NCBI GenBank assembly: GCA_025963775.1
Contig: JAOQAD010000002.1
Span: 29,203-93,202, forward strand
Source: Bacteroidota bacterium
Lineage (GTDB): Bacteria > Bacteroidota > Bacteroidia > 2-12-FULL-35-15
Direction: 5' to 3'
DNA: 64,000 nucleotides
Below the pieces are notes generated by a model. That model was given only the letters and a program-made list of their open reading frames with translations, ran no database searches and was not told the DNA's origin. A program made the position numbers and the translations under genes. This document shows, one piece after another, positions 1 to 8,929 of the stretch (position 1 is the first letter of the stretch; every line of letters starts with the position of its first letter).

Positions 1-790
1 CAGGGCCCGTAAATAAAATTTCCTTCGCGAAAGCGGGAAGCATGGCCACTGCACCGCCGAAAAGAACAGCAAACAGGTCGAGCGACAATGCGCCAAGGAT
101 CAGCTGGTTGCTGAATACGAATTTGATCCCGGCAGATAAGCTCTGGCTCATGGTTTCCTTTTTTTCCTTTGCAGGGACAGGCTTGGAAGCAATGAAGATG
201 AAGGAAGTGATGGCGATAAAGATAAAAACAAGGTTCACCGTGTATGCTGCCGAATAGCTTACGGCGCAAATGAATCCCGCCATCACCGGGCCGATCACAG
301 CGCCGGTATGCCATACGCTGCTGTTCCAGGTGGCTGAATTTGCATACATCTCCCGCGGAACGATCTGCGACATGAATGCCGGAAATGCTGCAGAGATAAA
401 TCCCCTTACAATTCCAATGAAGCCGAATACAATGTAAATAGGGAAGGTGCCGTAATTTTTTATCACCATGGAGCCTTCCTGTGAAAAATAGAGCAGGGCA
501 GCAGTTGAAAACGTAAGCAGGCACATGGAAATTAAAATGATCCGCTTGCGGCTCACAACATCCGCCACATGTCCGGAGAACAGCGACACAAGAATAAAGG
601 GCAGCGCTTCCGCCAGGCAGATCATTCCGAGGGAAAGCTTATCGTTCGTGATGTTGTATACCTGCCAGCCTACGATCACGCTTTGCATCTGTATACCCAT
701 GGTCAGGAAAAAACGCGTGTTCAGAAAAAAAAGGAATTCTTTTATCCGCAGGGCTGCAAAAGGGTCGTGTTTCAGGTTTTTGGAAGTCAT
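1..790 (-). CDS. MFS transporter, partial (C-terminus beyond window)
   Basis: This reading frame is not in the ORF track because it runs off the left edge. Reading the minus strand from ATG at 790 gives about 263 residues beginning MTSKNLKHDPFAALRIKEF. It continues through hydrophobic segments with a typical MFS loop (GHVADVVSRKRIILIS) between the second and third helices, and ends within LSLDLFAVLFGGAVAMLPAF. The latter resembles the EntS-like MFS_3 exporter group, so efflux of a small molecule across the inner membrane is likely. The substrate cannot be told. A TAAATTTG promoter box lies 12 nt upstream of the start. The listed plus-strand ORFs in this span are shadows. Confidence 0.85.
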   Translation of the reverse strand, partial: MTSKNLKHDPFAALRIKEFLFFLNTRFFLTMGIQMQSVIVGWQVYNITNDKLSLGMICLAEALPFILVSLFSGHVADVVSRKRIILISMCLLTFSTAALLYFSQEGSMVIKNYGTFPIYIVFGFIGIVRGFISAAFPAFMSQIVPREMYANSATWNSSVWHTGAVIGPVMAGFICAVSYSAAYTVNLVFIFIAITSFIFIASKPVPAKEKKETMSQSLSAGIKFVFSNQLILGALSLDLFAVLFGGAVAMLPAFAKEILFTGP

Positions 791-801
791 GATCAGCGCT
801 G

Positions 802-809
802 CAAATTTA
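802..809 (-). promoter_or_regulatory. TAnnTTTG -7 box for the MFS gene
   Basis: The minus strand reads TAAATTTG, an exact match to the Bacteroidetes -7 consensus, 12 nt before the ATG at 790. The predicted leader is only a few nucleotides long. No clear -33 TTTG is seen. Confidence 0.5.
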
Positions 810-860
810 CATTTTTATCCTGCAATAACATACCCGCAGCCAATGAATTCGACGGGCAGC

Positions 861-893
861 TTTGCGGTTGTATCAATAAATAGTTTATTTTTG
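861..893 (+). promoter_or_regulatory. Bacteroidetes-type promoter (-33 TTTG / -7 TATTTTTG)
   Basis: TTTG at 861-864 and TATTTTTG at 886-893 are separated by 21 nt, which fits the -33/-7 arrangement used by the Bacteroidetes primary sigma factor. The start codon at 917 gives a leader of roughly 15 nt. This is the best two-part promoter in the window. Confidence 0.6.
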
Positions 894-916
894 AATGAAC
901 ACAAAATAAATCCACC

Positions 917-1375
917 ATGAAAAAGATCCTTGTTTTTGCACTGGGCATATTTGCATTCAGCACTGTAAGTGTTGCGCAAACTATTGAAAAATCTGCTGTT
1001 CCGTCGGAGATCATGAATGTATTTAATGCTGCCTACATGAACCCTGAGGGCGTGAAGTGGGAAATGGACTATGATAATTACGTGGCCCGCTTCCAGAAGA
1101 ATAAAACAGAAATGATCGTGACGTATAATAAGGAAGGCAAATGGGTAATGACCGAAACGCCCGTTACTCATAAATCATTGCCGGCGGCTGTGAAATCCTG
1201 TCTTACCAAGCAATTCGACATCTACAAGGAAAATGACATTGAAAAGGTTGACAAGCCTGATGGTGTTTGCTACGAGATCGACATCGAATACAACCAGATG
1301 AACTACGAAGTGGTGATCGCGGAAAACGGTGAGCTCATCAAAAAGGAGCAGGTGAAGGAATATAAGAAGGATTAG
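917..1375 (+). CDS. secreted PepSY-like domain protein
   Basis: A 152-residue protein begins with a signal peptide (MKKILVFALGIFAFSTVSVAQ, cleavage after AQ). The mature part has two similar halves of about 60 residues, each with an amphipathic stretch followed by beta-hairpin patterns such as VKWEMDYDNYVARFQKN and CYEIDIEYNQMNYEVVI. This layout matches the PepSY-like (DUF2874) periplasmic proteins common in Bacteroidetes, for which the molecular role is not settled. It is monocistronic, with its own promoter and a repeat-rich spacer after it. Family assignment is by pattern only; export is well supported. Confidence 0.75.
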   Translation: MKKILVFALGIFAFSTVSVAQTIEKSAVPSEIMNVFNAAYMNPEGVKWEMDYDNYVARFQKNKTEMIVTYNKEGKWVMTETPVTHKSLPAAVKSCLTKQFDIYKENDIEKVDKPDGVCYEIDIEYNQMNYEVVIAENGELIKKEQVKEYKKD

Positions 1376-1757
1376 TATTTTAACGTAATTTCGGTCACTC
1401 CGTGCGCTTTTTTAACGCGGTTTTTGTCATCCCGTGCCACGCACGGGATCTCTCCGTAATCATGCTGCGTGCAAAAATCCTTTGCGAGTAATCTATCGTA
1501 CGTTCTCCCTTCGGCCCAGGGTAACAGCTCGAACTGGCATCATACAGTACGTCATCATAATCAATCATAAGCGTCGAAGACGATCATCCTGTTTATCATA
1601 AAAATCTGTGCAAATCAGCGTACCATTATACACCGTTTGTCAAAGTTGCCTACCCACGTTCTCAAATCGCTCGAACTGAGAGCACGTATTGAATCTTTGG
1701 GCGCCGCATGATTGCCGGGGCCAGGCCCGGAATGACAGATACTCTCGGATGCCAGCA
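1376..1757. repeat. gene-free spacer with several dispersed palindromic repeats
   Basis: This 382-nt spacer between convergent genes carries no plausible gene. It holds a hairpin GTCATCCCGTGCCACGCACG (1426-1449), a CGTTCTC...CTCGAACTGAG element (1655-1680), a CCGGGGCCAGGCCCGG hairpin (1713-1735), and a 40-nt block (1581-1620) containing CATAAAAATCTGTGCAAATC that recurs near 24545-24600. The first hairpin has close relatives at 16291, 59607 and 59664. The spacer looks like a landing site for several unrelated repeat families. Confidence 0.7.
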
Positions 1758-3203
1758 TCACTTGAACCTCTGATCACCTGAGCTCGTTGTTCCTTTGATC
1801 ATGATCGCTCCCTGTTTCAGCAACAGCCTTTTCTCTTCTTTGATCGTTTCAGTCCCGTTCTCCACGCATAATGAGCCGGAAACCGAATTGAGGTCATAGC
1901 TCATATCCTTTTTATCATTTGAAAAATTCATTTTGATATCGCCGGAAACGGTTTGAAGCTTTGATTCAGCAGTAAGGCGGTTGTTCTTCCCGGTAAGGTC
2001 GCCGGAACTCGTGTTGAGCGTAAGATCGCCTTTGCAATCGCTTACCGTAATATTTCCTGACACAGCACTTGCACGGATGTTGCCTTCAATGCCGCTCAGC
2101 ACCTGGTCGCCGGAAGAAGAGGAGAGGTTTGCATCGCCTTTTACATTTGCAAGATGAATGTTACCGGAAACAGACTGCGTGGTGTAAGTGCCTGTTATGC
2201 CTTCTACGAACTGATCGCCCGAGCTGCTGGACATTATCACATTTCCGTTACTGTTTTTACTTTTGATGTCGCCGGAAACGGAGCTAAGGTTGAGCGGACA
2301 AAAAGTATCATCTGTATTGATATCGCCCGAAGAAGTATGCACTTCCACCTGCTTTCCTTTTAAGCCGTTCAGCTTCACATTGCCGGATACATTGTGCACG
2401 ATCACTTCAGTTCCTTCCGGTACGGTGAGCGCCATCATGCCGCTTACCGTGAGGCTGCCAACGATCATGATGCCTTTATTGTTTTCCGATTCAATGTAGA
2501 TCTTTAAAGTAGAATCTTTTTTCTCTGTGATCACCTTGTATTTTGTGATCTTTGAATGCAAACCCTTTGCGCAGATCATGTGCTCTTCGTAAAACAATAC
2601 GGAAGACTGATTGTGCGCTTTTACCGACACATCAAAAAATCCGCCTTCAATTTCAATTTTATTGATCCCGTTGAAAATCGTATCCTTTTTTGTTGATGAG
2701 CTGTCGGAGGACTCATAGTTGACTGCTGTGGCAGGAACAGCTGCAACAGGTTGCGGGACTTCCGGCGCAGGAGTGGCTTCTACAGCAGGTATAGGTGGAA
2801 CCGGAGGCGCTTCCTGGAAGGGCAGTACCGGCCCGATGGTACTTTCAACTTTTATTTCTTTTATAGTGCCAATTGTTGCTTCTGCTGCCACCGGCAGGAT
2901 AGGGGATGTTGCTTCGATGGCTTCTTTGGCAGGGATTCCGGTAGTATCATGCTGTTCTGTTGTCGCGGCAATCATCGCCGGCTTTTCTGTTTTATTGTTC
3001 AGCAGGTAGGCAGATGCAATTACTGCAATGGTAGCGCCTGCGCCGAAAAATCCTTTCTTCAGCCAGGAGATCTTTTTCGGATTCGGGATGCTTGTTTGTG
3101 GCACAGCCAGCTGCAGGCTGATCGCAGACCAGAGGTCGGCAGGTTCATGTATATCCATTTGATTACGGTTTTCGCGGATGAATGCTTTGAGTGTATCTTC
3201 CAT
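1758..3203 (-). CDS. membrane-anchored DUF4097 protein, probable anti-sigma partner of the upstream ECF sigma factor
   Basis: Of 481 residues, about 1-48 form a short soluble segment (DIHEPADLWSAISLQL) like the cytoplasmic tail of Bacteroidetes anti-sigma proteins. Residues about 49-68 are a single membrane helix (GFFGAGATIAVIASAYLL), followed by a Pro/Ala/Thr-rich linker. From about residue 180 on there is a DUF4097 beta-helix in which SSGD and VSGD/VSGN motifs alternate roughly every 18-21 residues. The gene starts 1 nt after the sigma gene stops, so the two should be translationally coupled. Inference: the beta-helix sits in the periplasm and the N-terminus holds the sigma factor. No catalytic motif is visible. 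Confidence 0.75.
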   Translation of the reverse strand: MEDTLKAFIRENRNQMDIHEPADLWSAISLQLAVPQTSIPNPKKISWLKKGFFGAGATIAVIASAYLLNNKTEKPAMIAATTEQHDTTGIPAKEAIEATSPILPVAAEATIGTIKEIKVESTIGPVLPFQEAPPVPPIPAVEATPAPEVPQPVAAVPATAVNYESSDSSSTKKDTIFNGINKIEIEGGFFDVSVKAHNQSSVLFYEEHMICAKGLHSKITKYKVITEKKDSTLKIYIESENNKGIMIVGSLTVSGMMALTVPEGTEVIVHNVSGNVKLNGLKGKQVEVHTSSGDINTDDTFCPLNLSSVSGDIKSKNSNGNVIMSSSSGDQFVEGITGTYTTQSVSGNIHLANVKGDANLSSSSGDQVLSGIEGNIRASAVSGNITVSDCKGDLTLNTSSGDLTGKNNRLTAESKLQTVSGDIKMNFSNDKKDMSYDLNSVSGSLCVENGTETIKEEKRLLLKQGAIMIKGTTSSGDQRFK

Positions 3204-3204
3204 G

Positions 3205-3753
3205 TTACTTTTGTTCCTTTAAATAAGTACCGAGCTTTTTTCTTGCCCTCAGGTACTGCGATTTGGAGGTGCTTTCGGAGATGCCTAATTTTTCGGCGAT
3301 CATTCTATGACTGTAATCCTCAAATAAAAAAAGCGTGAGGATCACCCTGTAGCCGTCAGGAAGCCTGTCGATGGCTTTTTGCAGCGTCACAGCATCATAT
3401 TCAAATCCGTTTTCTTCCTCCGCTTCTTCTTCGGCAATGTCCAGCTCATCCACCTGGATGAAATTCTGCTTCTGCTTTTTCAGCGCATCCAGCGACCTGT
3501 TGATCACAATGCGCTTCAGCCAGCTGCCAAAAGAGCCTTTTTCTTCAAAGCTCCGGATGTGCCGGAAAGCTGCTACGAAACTTTCCTGGAGCACATCCTC
3601 GGCTTCATCCCTGTTGTTCAGGATCCGCATGCTTGCATTGAACATCGGTTTCGCATAAAGCCTGTACAGCTCACGGAAAGCTTTGTCGTCTCCCTTTTTA
3701 CATTGCTCCACCAGGTCGTGGTGCTCCGTGTTATGTTCTATTGCGATGATCAA
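3205..3753 (-). CDS. ECF RNA polymerase sigma factor (sigma-70 family)
   Basis: The 182-residue protein has region 2 (KAFRELYRLYAKPMFNASMRILNNRDEAEDVLQESF) and a region 4 helix-turn-helix (LPDGYRVILTLFLFEDYSHRMIAEKLGIS), the two-domain layout of extracytoplasmic-function sigma factors. The start is TTG; no in-frame ATG exists before residue 33, which would remove part of region 2. It directs transcription of an envelope-response regulon, probably including its own operon. The downstream DUF4097 membrane protein is the likely anti-sigma factor. No TAnnTTTG box precedes it, consistent with autoregulation but not proof of it. Confidence 0.88.
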   Translation of the reverse strand: MIIAIEHNTEHHDLVEQCKKGDDKAFRELYRLYAKPMFNASMRILNNRDEAEDVLQESFVAAFRHIRSFEEKGSFGSWLKRIVINRSLDALKKQKQNFIQVDELDIAEEEAEEENGFEYDAVTLQKAIDRLPDGYRVILTLFLFEDYSHRMIAEKLGISESTSKSQYLRARKKLGTYLKEQK

Positions 3754-3809
3754 ATTCTGCAGCGTTTACTATAAAGACTGTGTTCTTTTAAAAAGTTGCA
3801 CCGGATTTC

Positions 3810-3842
3810 AAAAAAAAATCCCCGTGATGTTTTCACGGGGAT
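3810..3842 (-). terminator. intrinsic terminator of the GAPDH gene
   Basis: A perfect 10-bp stem, ATCCCCGTGA with TCACGGGGAT, encloses a 5-nt loop and is followed on the minus strand by a run of nine T. It lies 32 nt after the GAPDH stop codon. Confidence 0.9.
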
Positions 3843-3873
3843 CTATAATACTCATTTTATAAAAGGAAATGTA

Positions 3874-5352
3874 TTAATAGTACACAAGCCTTCTTACTTC
3901 CGCAATGTATTTCGACAGGCGGATCACCTGGCGGGTGTAACCGTATTCGTTATCATACCATACATACAATACAATGTTCTTTTTGTCAGGGCCAACGATG
4001 GTTGCCTGGCTGTCGAAGACGGAAGGGCAGGGGTTGCCGATCACATCGGTGGACACAAGCTCATTGGAATTCATGTACTGGATCTGCTCCACCAGTGCGC
4101 CATTTAAAGCGGCATCCTTCACGATGTTGTTCACATCTTCTTTCGTCACTTCCTTTTCAATGGTCATGCTCAGGATGGCAAGCGATACGTTCGGGGTCGG
4201 AACACGCACGGAGTTCGCGGTGAATTTCCCTGAAAGCTGCGGCAATACTTTTTTGAGCGCGCTTTCTGCACCTGTTTCAGTGATGACCATGTTCAGCGCT
4301 GCAGAACGGCCGCGCCTGTATTTTTTATGATAGTTGTCGAGTAAATTCTGGTCGTTGGTGTAGGAGTGCACCGTTTCAATGTGTCCGCGTACAATTCCTA
4401 ATTTGTTATGTGTAACGTCCAGGATCGGCATAATGGCATTGGTGGTACAGCTTGCCGCAGAAAAGATCGTTTCAGCCTTGATGTCGATCGCTTTGTGGTT
4501 CACACCGTGAACAATGTTCGGAATGTCCTTGGCAGGAGCTGTAAGCAATACCTTTGAAATTCCTTTTGCCTTGAGGTGACGGCTTAATTCAGCCTTGTCA
4601 CGGAATACGCCGGTGTTATCGATCAGCAATGCATTCTCGATCCCGTAAGCCGTGTAATCCACATCCTCCGGGTTTTTCGCGTCGATCATATAAACGGTGT
4701 GCCCGTTGATGATGAGTGCTTTTTTATCGAGATCTTCAATGATGGTTCCAGGGAATTGTCCGTGCACCGAATCCGTACGCAGCAAATCCGCACGCTTGAT
4801 GATCTCTTCATCGCTGTTGCCGCGTGTAACAATTGCTTTTAAGCGCAATTGCTCGCCTTTCCCGGCCTGTGCGATCAGTTCTCTTGCAGCGAGGCGCCCG
4901 ATACGGCCGAAACCGAACAGGACCACATCTTTCGGAGTGATCGTATGTTTTGCACCTACAAATTCAGCCAGCTTATTCTTTAAGAAATCCCCTGAAGTTT
5001 TAAAATCGCCTTGTTCCTGCAGCCATTCGAATGCCAGCTTGCCGATATCGATCCGGGAAGGACAGAGCTCCATTTTACAGATCTCGTTCGCGATCATTAA
5101 GGTAGCTTCAACGGTAATGATCTTTCCTACCACATTTTTTGCATAATGATGAAGATTGATGATCTCGCTTGCGCTGCGGTCAACCAGCTGGTTCCTGAAC
5201 AGGATCAGCTCGATCGACTTTTCATACCACAGCTTCCCGATCGCGTTGATCAGGTCGAGGGCCGCTTTTTCATGGCCGATCCATTCATTCAGTTCTGCTT
5301 CATAAGAGCCTTTTGCTTTGCCTTTTGTAGGTTCCATCGTTTCAAGAGTCAT
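3874..5352 (-). CDS. gap: glyceraldehyde-3-phosphate dehydrogenase, long form with N-terminal extension
   Basis: The enzyme converts glyceraldehyde-3-phosphate, NAD(P)+ and phosphate to 1,3-bisphosphoglycerate in glycolysis and gluconeogenesis. The Rossmann motif GFGRIGR is at residues 147-153 and the catalytic cysteine is Cys302 in SCTTNA. At 492 residues it is about 150 longer than classical GAPDH; the extra N-terminal part is predicted all-helical. Extended GAPDHs of this size exist in Proteobacteria and Bacteroidetes, often as a second isozyme, so this may not be the only GAPDH of the cell. Monocistronic: a terminator follows, and the rpoD terminator precedes. Confidence 0.93.
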   Translation of the reverse strand: MTLETMEPTKGKAKGSYEAELNEWIGHEKAALDLINAIGKLWYEKSIELILFRNQLVDRSASEIINLHHYAKNVVGKIITVEATLMIANEICKMELCPSRIDIGKLAFEWLQEQGDFKTSGDFLKNKLAEFVGAKHTITPKDVVLFGFGRIGRLAARELIAQAGKGEQLRLKAIVTRGNSDEEIIKRADLLRTDSVHGQFPGTIIEDLDKKALIINGHTVYMIDAKNPEDVDYTAYGIENALLIDNTGVFRDKAELSRHLKAKGISKVLLTAPAKDIPNIVHGVNHKAIDIKAETIFSAASCTTNAIMPILDVTHNKLGIVRGHIETVHSYTNDQNLLDNYHKKYRRGRSAALNMVITETGAESALKKVLPQLSGKFTANSVRVPTPNVSLAILSMTIEKEVTKEDVNNIVKDAALNGALVEQIQYMNSNELVSTDVIGNPCPSVFDSQATIVGPDKKNIVLYVWYDNEYGYTRQVIRLSKYIAEVRRLVYY

Positions 5353-5400
5353 ATTATAGTTATAATTTAAGTTAGAAAATTATTAAATGAGACCGATTAA

Positions 5401-5473
5401 AAATAAAAAAATTAACCGCACAAACAGCTTCCTTTTTTTCATTAGTTGTTAAGAAGCTATTTATGCGGTTAAT
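5401..5473 (-). terminator. intrinsic terminator after rpoD
   Basis: ATTAACCGCA (5411-5420) pairs with TGCGGTTAAT (5464-5473). A nested AGCTTC/GAAGCT hairpin lies inside, and on the minus strand the stem is followed by TTTTTTATTT. It lies 24 nt past the rpoD stop. Confidence 0.75.
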
Positions 5474-5496
5474 TGACATCCCTGGGCTTTACCTGA

Positions 5497-6360
5497 TTAT
5501 CCTAAATAGGTTTTAAGTAATTTGCTGCGGGAATTATGACGTAATCTGCGGATCGCTTTTTCCTTGATCTGGCGAACACGCTCGCGGGTAAGGTCGAACT
5601 TTGCACCGATCTCTTCCAGCGTTAAGCCGTGGTTGATGCCGATCCCGAAGAATAATTTCACTACATCGCGTTCTCTTTCTGTTAATGTTGAAAGCGAACG
5701 TTCGATCTCGCGCTGTAAGGATTCGTTCAGCAGTCCGTTATCGGCACGCGGCGAGTCGTGGTTCACAAGCACGTCCAACAGGCTGTTCTCTTCACCGTTC
5801 ACGAAAGGTGCATCCATCGATACGTGGCGTCCGGAAACGCGCATGGTGTCTGCCACTTTATCCTGCGGCAACTCGAGGAGCTCGGATAATTCTTCTGCAC
5901 TCGGCTCACGCTCAAATTCCTGCTCCAGCTTGGAGAATGCTTTGTTGATCTTATTCAGGGAACCAACCTGATTCAAAGGTAAACGTACGATACGCGACTG
6001 TTCAGCCAAAGCCTGGAGGATCGATTGGCGGATCCACCATACGGCGTATGAAATGAATTTAAAACCGCGTGTTTCATCGAAACGCTTCGCAGCTTTGATA
6101 AGGCCTAAATTCCCTTCGTTGATCAGATCGGGAAGGCTTAAGCCCTGGTTTTGATATTGTTTGGCAACAGATACAACGAAACGAAGATTTGACTTGGTCA
6201 GTTTTTCCAAAGCAGCCTGGTCACCTTCCCTGATCTTCTTCGCTAAAATTACTTCTTCATCTGCATTGATCAACTCCTCACGCCCTATCTCCTGCAGGTA
6301 TTTGTCAAGAGATGCACTTTCGCGGTTGGTGATTGATTTGGTTATTTTGAGTTGTCTCAT
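5497..6360 (-). CDS. rpoD: primary sigma factor RpoD/SigA (Bacteroidetes short type)
   Basis: This is the housekeeping sigma factor, which recruits RNA polymerase to TTTG/TAnnTTTG promoters. The 287 residues hold region 1.2 ([27 protein letters not shown]), region 2 ([43 protein letters not shown]), region 3 ([10 protein letters not shown]) and region 4 with the helix-turn-helix ([20 protein letters not shown]). The long acidic region 1.1 of proteobacterial RpoD is absent, as usual in this phylum. Its own promoter has a perfect TATCTTTG box 36 nt upstream of the ATG. It stands alone between two terminators. Confidence 0.96.
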   Translation of the reverse strand: MRQLKITKSITNRESASLDKYLQEIGREELINADEEVILAKKIREGDQAALEKLTKSNLRFVVSVAKQYQNQGLSLPDLINEGNLGLIKAAKRFDETRGFKFISYAVWWIRQSILQALAEQSRIVRLPLNQVGSLNKINKAFSKLEQEFEREPSAEELSELLELPQDKVADTMRVSGRHVSMDAPFVNGEENSLLDVLVNHDSPRADNGLLNESLQREIERSLSTLTERERDVVKLFFGIGINHGLTLEEIGAKFDLTRERVRQIKEKAIRRLRHNSRSKLLKTYLG

Positions 6361-6396
6361 TTTATAGGAGTGTTAAATTTCGATTAAAAATCGGTA

Positions 6397-6404
6397 CAAA
6401 GATA
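6397..6404 (-). promoter_or_regulatory. TAnnTTTG -7 box for rpoD
   Basis: The minus strand reads TATCTTTG, 36 nt before the rpoD ATG. No exact -33 TTTG at the usual distance. Confidence 0.55.
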
Positions 6405-6497
6405 CTTTAAAACGCTGGATCATAGCATTTATTTTACATAAAATAACCTTTATAATTTATTGATTTTCAGTAATTTACAATATATTAGACCAAGTAC

Positions 6498-6526
6498 AAA
6501 AAAGCCTCTGTAAAGAGGCTTTTTTT
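6498..6526 (-). terminator. bidirectional-looking terminator after htrA
   Basis: AGCCTCT and AGAGGCT form a 7-bp stem with GTAA loop, flanked by six A on the left and seven T on the right. Only the minus-strand htrA gene uses it here. Confidence 0.88.
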
Positions 6527-6561
6527 GTCGATCAATACAATACAAGCCACAGCTTTGGCTT

Positions 6562-8025
6562 TTACATGCCGAAGCCATAGTAGGCTCTCATGCCATTCGG
6601 GTAAACACCTTCAATCAGCACGCCGCCTTTTTTTGTTTCCAGTGCAGCTTTTATGTCGTCAACGGAATTGATCTTCTTTTTGTCCACGCTGGTGATGATA
6701 AAGCCTTCACGGATGCCTGCGCTCAGCAATTTGCCGGCAGTAAGCTTATTGACACGAAGCCCGTTCTCAATGCCCAGTTTTTTCATATCGCCTGAATTGA
6801 TATCTTCGAATGTAGCGCCCAGCGTATTTACCACTTCCGCTTTCGGCTTCTCCACCACATCTGTATTTCCGTTCTTGTTCTTTAATACCAGCGGAATGAT
6901 CTTTTCCTGGTTGTTGCGTTTCAACGTAATGGTAACTTTGTTGCCCGGGCGGAAGCGGCTGATCTGCTCCTGCAGCTCAGGCACATTGTTCACATCCACT
7001 TCCCCCACTTTCGTGATCACATCGCCTTCCTTAATGCCTGCTTCTTCACCGGAACCGCCTGCGGAAAGCCCGTCAACATACACACCTTTAATTTCGTTAA
7101 TGCTTTTTTCACTTGCCAGCTTCGCATCCAGGTCGCGGATGCTCACACCGATGAATGCACGCTGCACCGCACCGAACTCAAGCAGGTCGGCAACAACTTT
7201 ACGCGCCATGTTCACAGGGATCGCAAAGGAGTAACCTGTGTAGGAGCCTGTGTTGGAAGCGATCGCGGAGTTGATCCCAACAAGCTCGCCTTTTGTATTC
7301 ACCAGCGCACCGCCGCTGTTGCCCGGGTTAACCGCAGCATCCGTCTGGATGAACGATTCAACAGGGAATTGTCCTTTTGCAGGATCATTGTCGAGAATGT
7401 TGATGCTTCTTCCTTTTGCACTTACAATTCCGGCTGTGACCGTGGATGTAAGATTGAAAGGATTACCAACCGCCAGCACCCATTCGCCCACTTTTACATT
7501 GTCGGAATTTCCGTAGCTCATGTAAGGCAGGTTGGTTTCCTTGATCTTCAGCAGGGCAAGGTCGGTGGTCGGGTCTTTCCCGATCACATCGGCAGTATAG
7601 GTACGCTTGTCATTCAGCGTGATCTCAATTTTATCAGCGCCGTCCACCACGTGATTGTTTGTTACGATGTAACCGTCCTGCGACACGATCACGCCCGAGC
7701 CTGTAGCCATGGGTGCTTCCTGGTGCTGCGGTGCGCGCTGCCCGAAGAAATCACGGAATGGGTCATAGGCATATGGATTTTGGCTCGTCTGGAGCGGGTA
7801 GGTTGTTTTTACATTCACTACCGCATGCACAGATTGTTCTGCAGCAGCAGTAAAATCGATGGATGCCTCAGGGCTTGCTGCCGGCATGTTCACATAGCTT
7901 ACAGGGGCTTTGTAAGCAAGCATGGATGCCTGTGTGGAAGAGCCGCCCTGCAATAAATGACTGACACCAAGCGATGTTAATCCCCCGATGCCTGCAATCG
8001 CAAATACACTCAATATCTTTTTCAT
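6562..8025 (-). CDS. htrA: HtrA/Do-family periplasmic serine protease
   Basis: A periplasmic protease-chaperone for misfolded envelope proteins. I start it at the ATG at 8025 (487 residues; MKKILSVFAIAGIGG, a signal anchor or signal peptide) rather than at the ORF-track start 60 nt upstream, which adds residues unlike any export signal. The catalytic triad is His125 (VTNNHVVDGAD), Asp155 (TTDLALL) and Ser237 (NPGNSGGA). One canonical PDZ domain follows (about 280-375, GVYVDGLSAGGSGEEAGIKEGD) and a second, shorter PDZ-like domain at the C-terminus. Monocistronic, with its own terminator. Confidence 0.94.
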   Translation of the reverse strand: MKKILSVFAIAGIGGLTSLGVSHLLQGGSSTQASMLAYKAPVSYVNMPAASPEASIDFTAAAEQSVHAVVNVKTTYPLQTSQNPYAYDPFRDFFGQRAPQHQEAPMATGSGVIVSQDGYIVTNNHVVDGADKIEITLNDKRTYTADVIGKDPTTDLALLKIKETNLPYMSYGNSDNVKVGEWVLAVGNPFNLTSTVTAGIVSAKGRSINILDNDPAKGQFPVESFIQTDAAVNPGNSGGALVNTKGELVGINSAIASNTGSYTGYSFAIPVNMARKVVADLLEFGAVQRAFIGVSIRDLDAKLASEKSINEIKGVYVDGLSAGGSGEEAGIKEGDVITKVGEVDVNNVPELQEQISRFRPGNKVTITLKRNNQEKIIPLVLKNKNGNTDVVEKPKAEVVNTLGATFEDINSGDMKKLGIENGLRVNKLTAGKLLSAGIREGFIITSVDKKKINSVDDIKAALETKKGGVLIEGVYPNGMRAYYGFGM

Positions 8026-8152
8026 ATTATTGGTTGATTTTAAGGTTAAGAATAAATTGTTTTTTTGGATGCTGAAACAACACAAATTTTATTCCCATAT
8101 TGCTGTTAATACTTATTTTTAACAATAATTAACGGGATCTTAAAAGGTTGTT

Positions 8153-8160
8153 TAACTTTG
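8153..8160 (+). promoter_or_regulatory. TAnnTTTG -7 box
   Basis: TAACTTTG lies 42 nt before the ATG at 8203, heading the run of plus-strand genes up to mltG. Confidence 0.5.
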
Positions 8161-8202
8161 TATCCGGTTGGATAAAAGTACTAAAAAACCGCAGAAAAAT
8201 CA

Positions 8203-8928
8203 ATGACTAATTTCAGGGAAAAAGCACAGGTTTTCATCATCGGACTTTCTATTGGCCTGTTGATCGCGGGAGCTTTTTTTATCCTGAAACTGGATGATTA
8301 TTTTAAGGAGCTGAACCTTTACAAAAAGGTCTCCCAGAGCTTTTCCTCAACTGAACAGGCTTCTGAAAGCACTGAAAAAACAGAGCAACCGGAGAAGCAG
8401 GAAAAGAAGCAGAACCAGAAGCCATCCAAAAACAAAACCGCAGTGTACAGCGATTCAGCAGCAGCGCCGGAAAAAAAAGAACTTGTGCCGGATGCTGATA
8501 CACTGAGAATGAAAGGCGATTCGGCAATTGCAATAATGGCAGCGGAAGATGACATTGTGGTCAGGAAAGACGAGCAGCTCATGACACGGACGCTGGATGT
8601 GTACAACCTGAACCCTACGGCCAGCAAGCAAAGCAGCAAAGATTCACTTTTGCAGAAAGTAAGCGGCATCAAGGATGACAAAGCGGGCAGCAAACAGATG
8701 TTCAACATTGAGCTTTGGGCATCCCCACTGAATTATAAAGGATACAAGATGAGCAAGTACAAGATCGTGCTGTATGGAATTCAATCGCTTGACAATGTAA
8801 AGCTGTACAAGCTGGATGATGTGATCTACCTGAAAAGCGCTGCAATGGTTTACCGCCTCGATTATGCCAGCGATTTCAAGCAGTACGAGCGCATTACCGA
8901 CGAACAGATCACCAATAAACTCAAATAA
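8203..8928 (+). CDS. hypothetical single-pass membrane protein
   Basis: The 241-residue protein has one N-terminal membrane helix (VFIIGLSIGLLIAGAFFIL, about 9-27). A 50-residue Glu/Lys/Gln/Ser-rich linker follows, then a small C-terminal folded region (LWASPLNYKGYKMSKYKIVLYGI...KLYKLDDVIYLKS). I do not recognise the family. It ends 1 nt before dapF and appears to head that operon. The tail of alternating hydrophobic residues and tyrosines suggests a compact beta domain facing the periplasm or cytoplasm; topology cannot be fixed by eye. Confidence 0.75.
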   Translation: MTNFREKAQVFIIGLSIGLLIAGAFFILKLDDYFKELNLYKKVSQSFSSTEQASESTEKTEQPEKQEKKQNQKPSKNKTAVYSDSAAAPEKKELVPDADTLRMKGDSAIAIMAAEDDIVVRKDEQLMTRTLDVYNLNPTASKQSSKDSLLQKVSGIKDDKAGSKQMFNIELWASPLNYKGYKMSKYKIVLYGIQSLDNVKLYKLDDVIYLKSAAMVYRLDYASDFKQYERITDEQITNKLK

Positions 8929-8929
8929 T

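Noticed and set aside
2719-3338. Plus-strand ORFs of 96 and 195 residues within the DUF4097 gene
   Set aside because: They are shadows of the repetitive Pro/Ala linker and beta-helix coding sequence. The minus-strand frame has clear domain structure.
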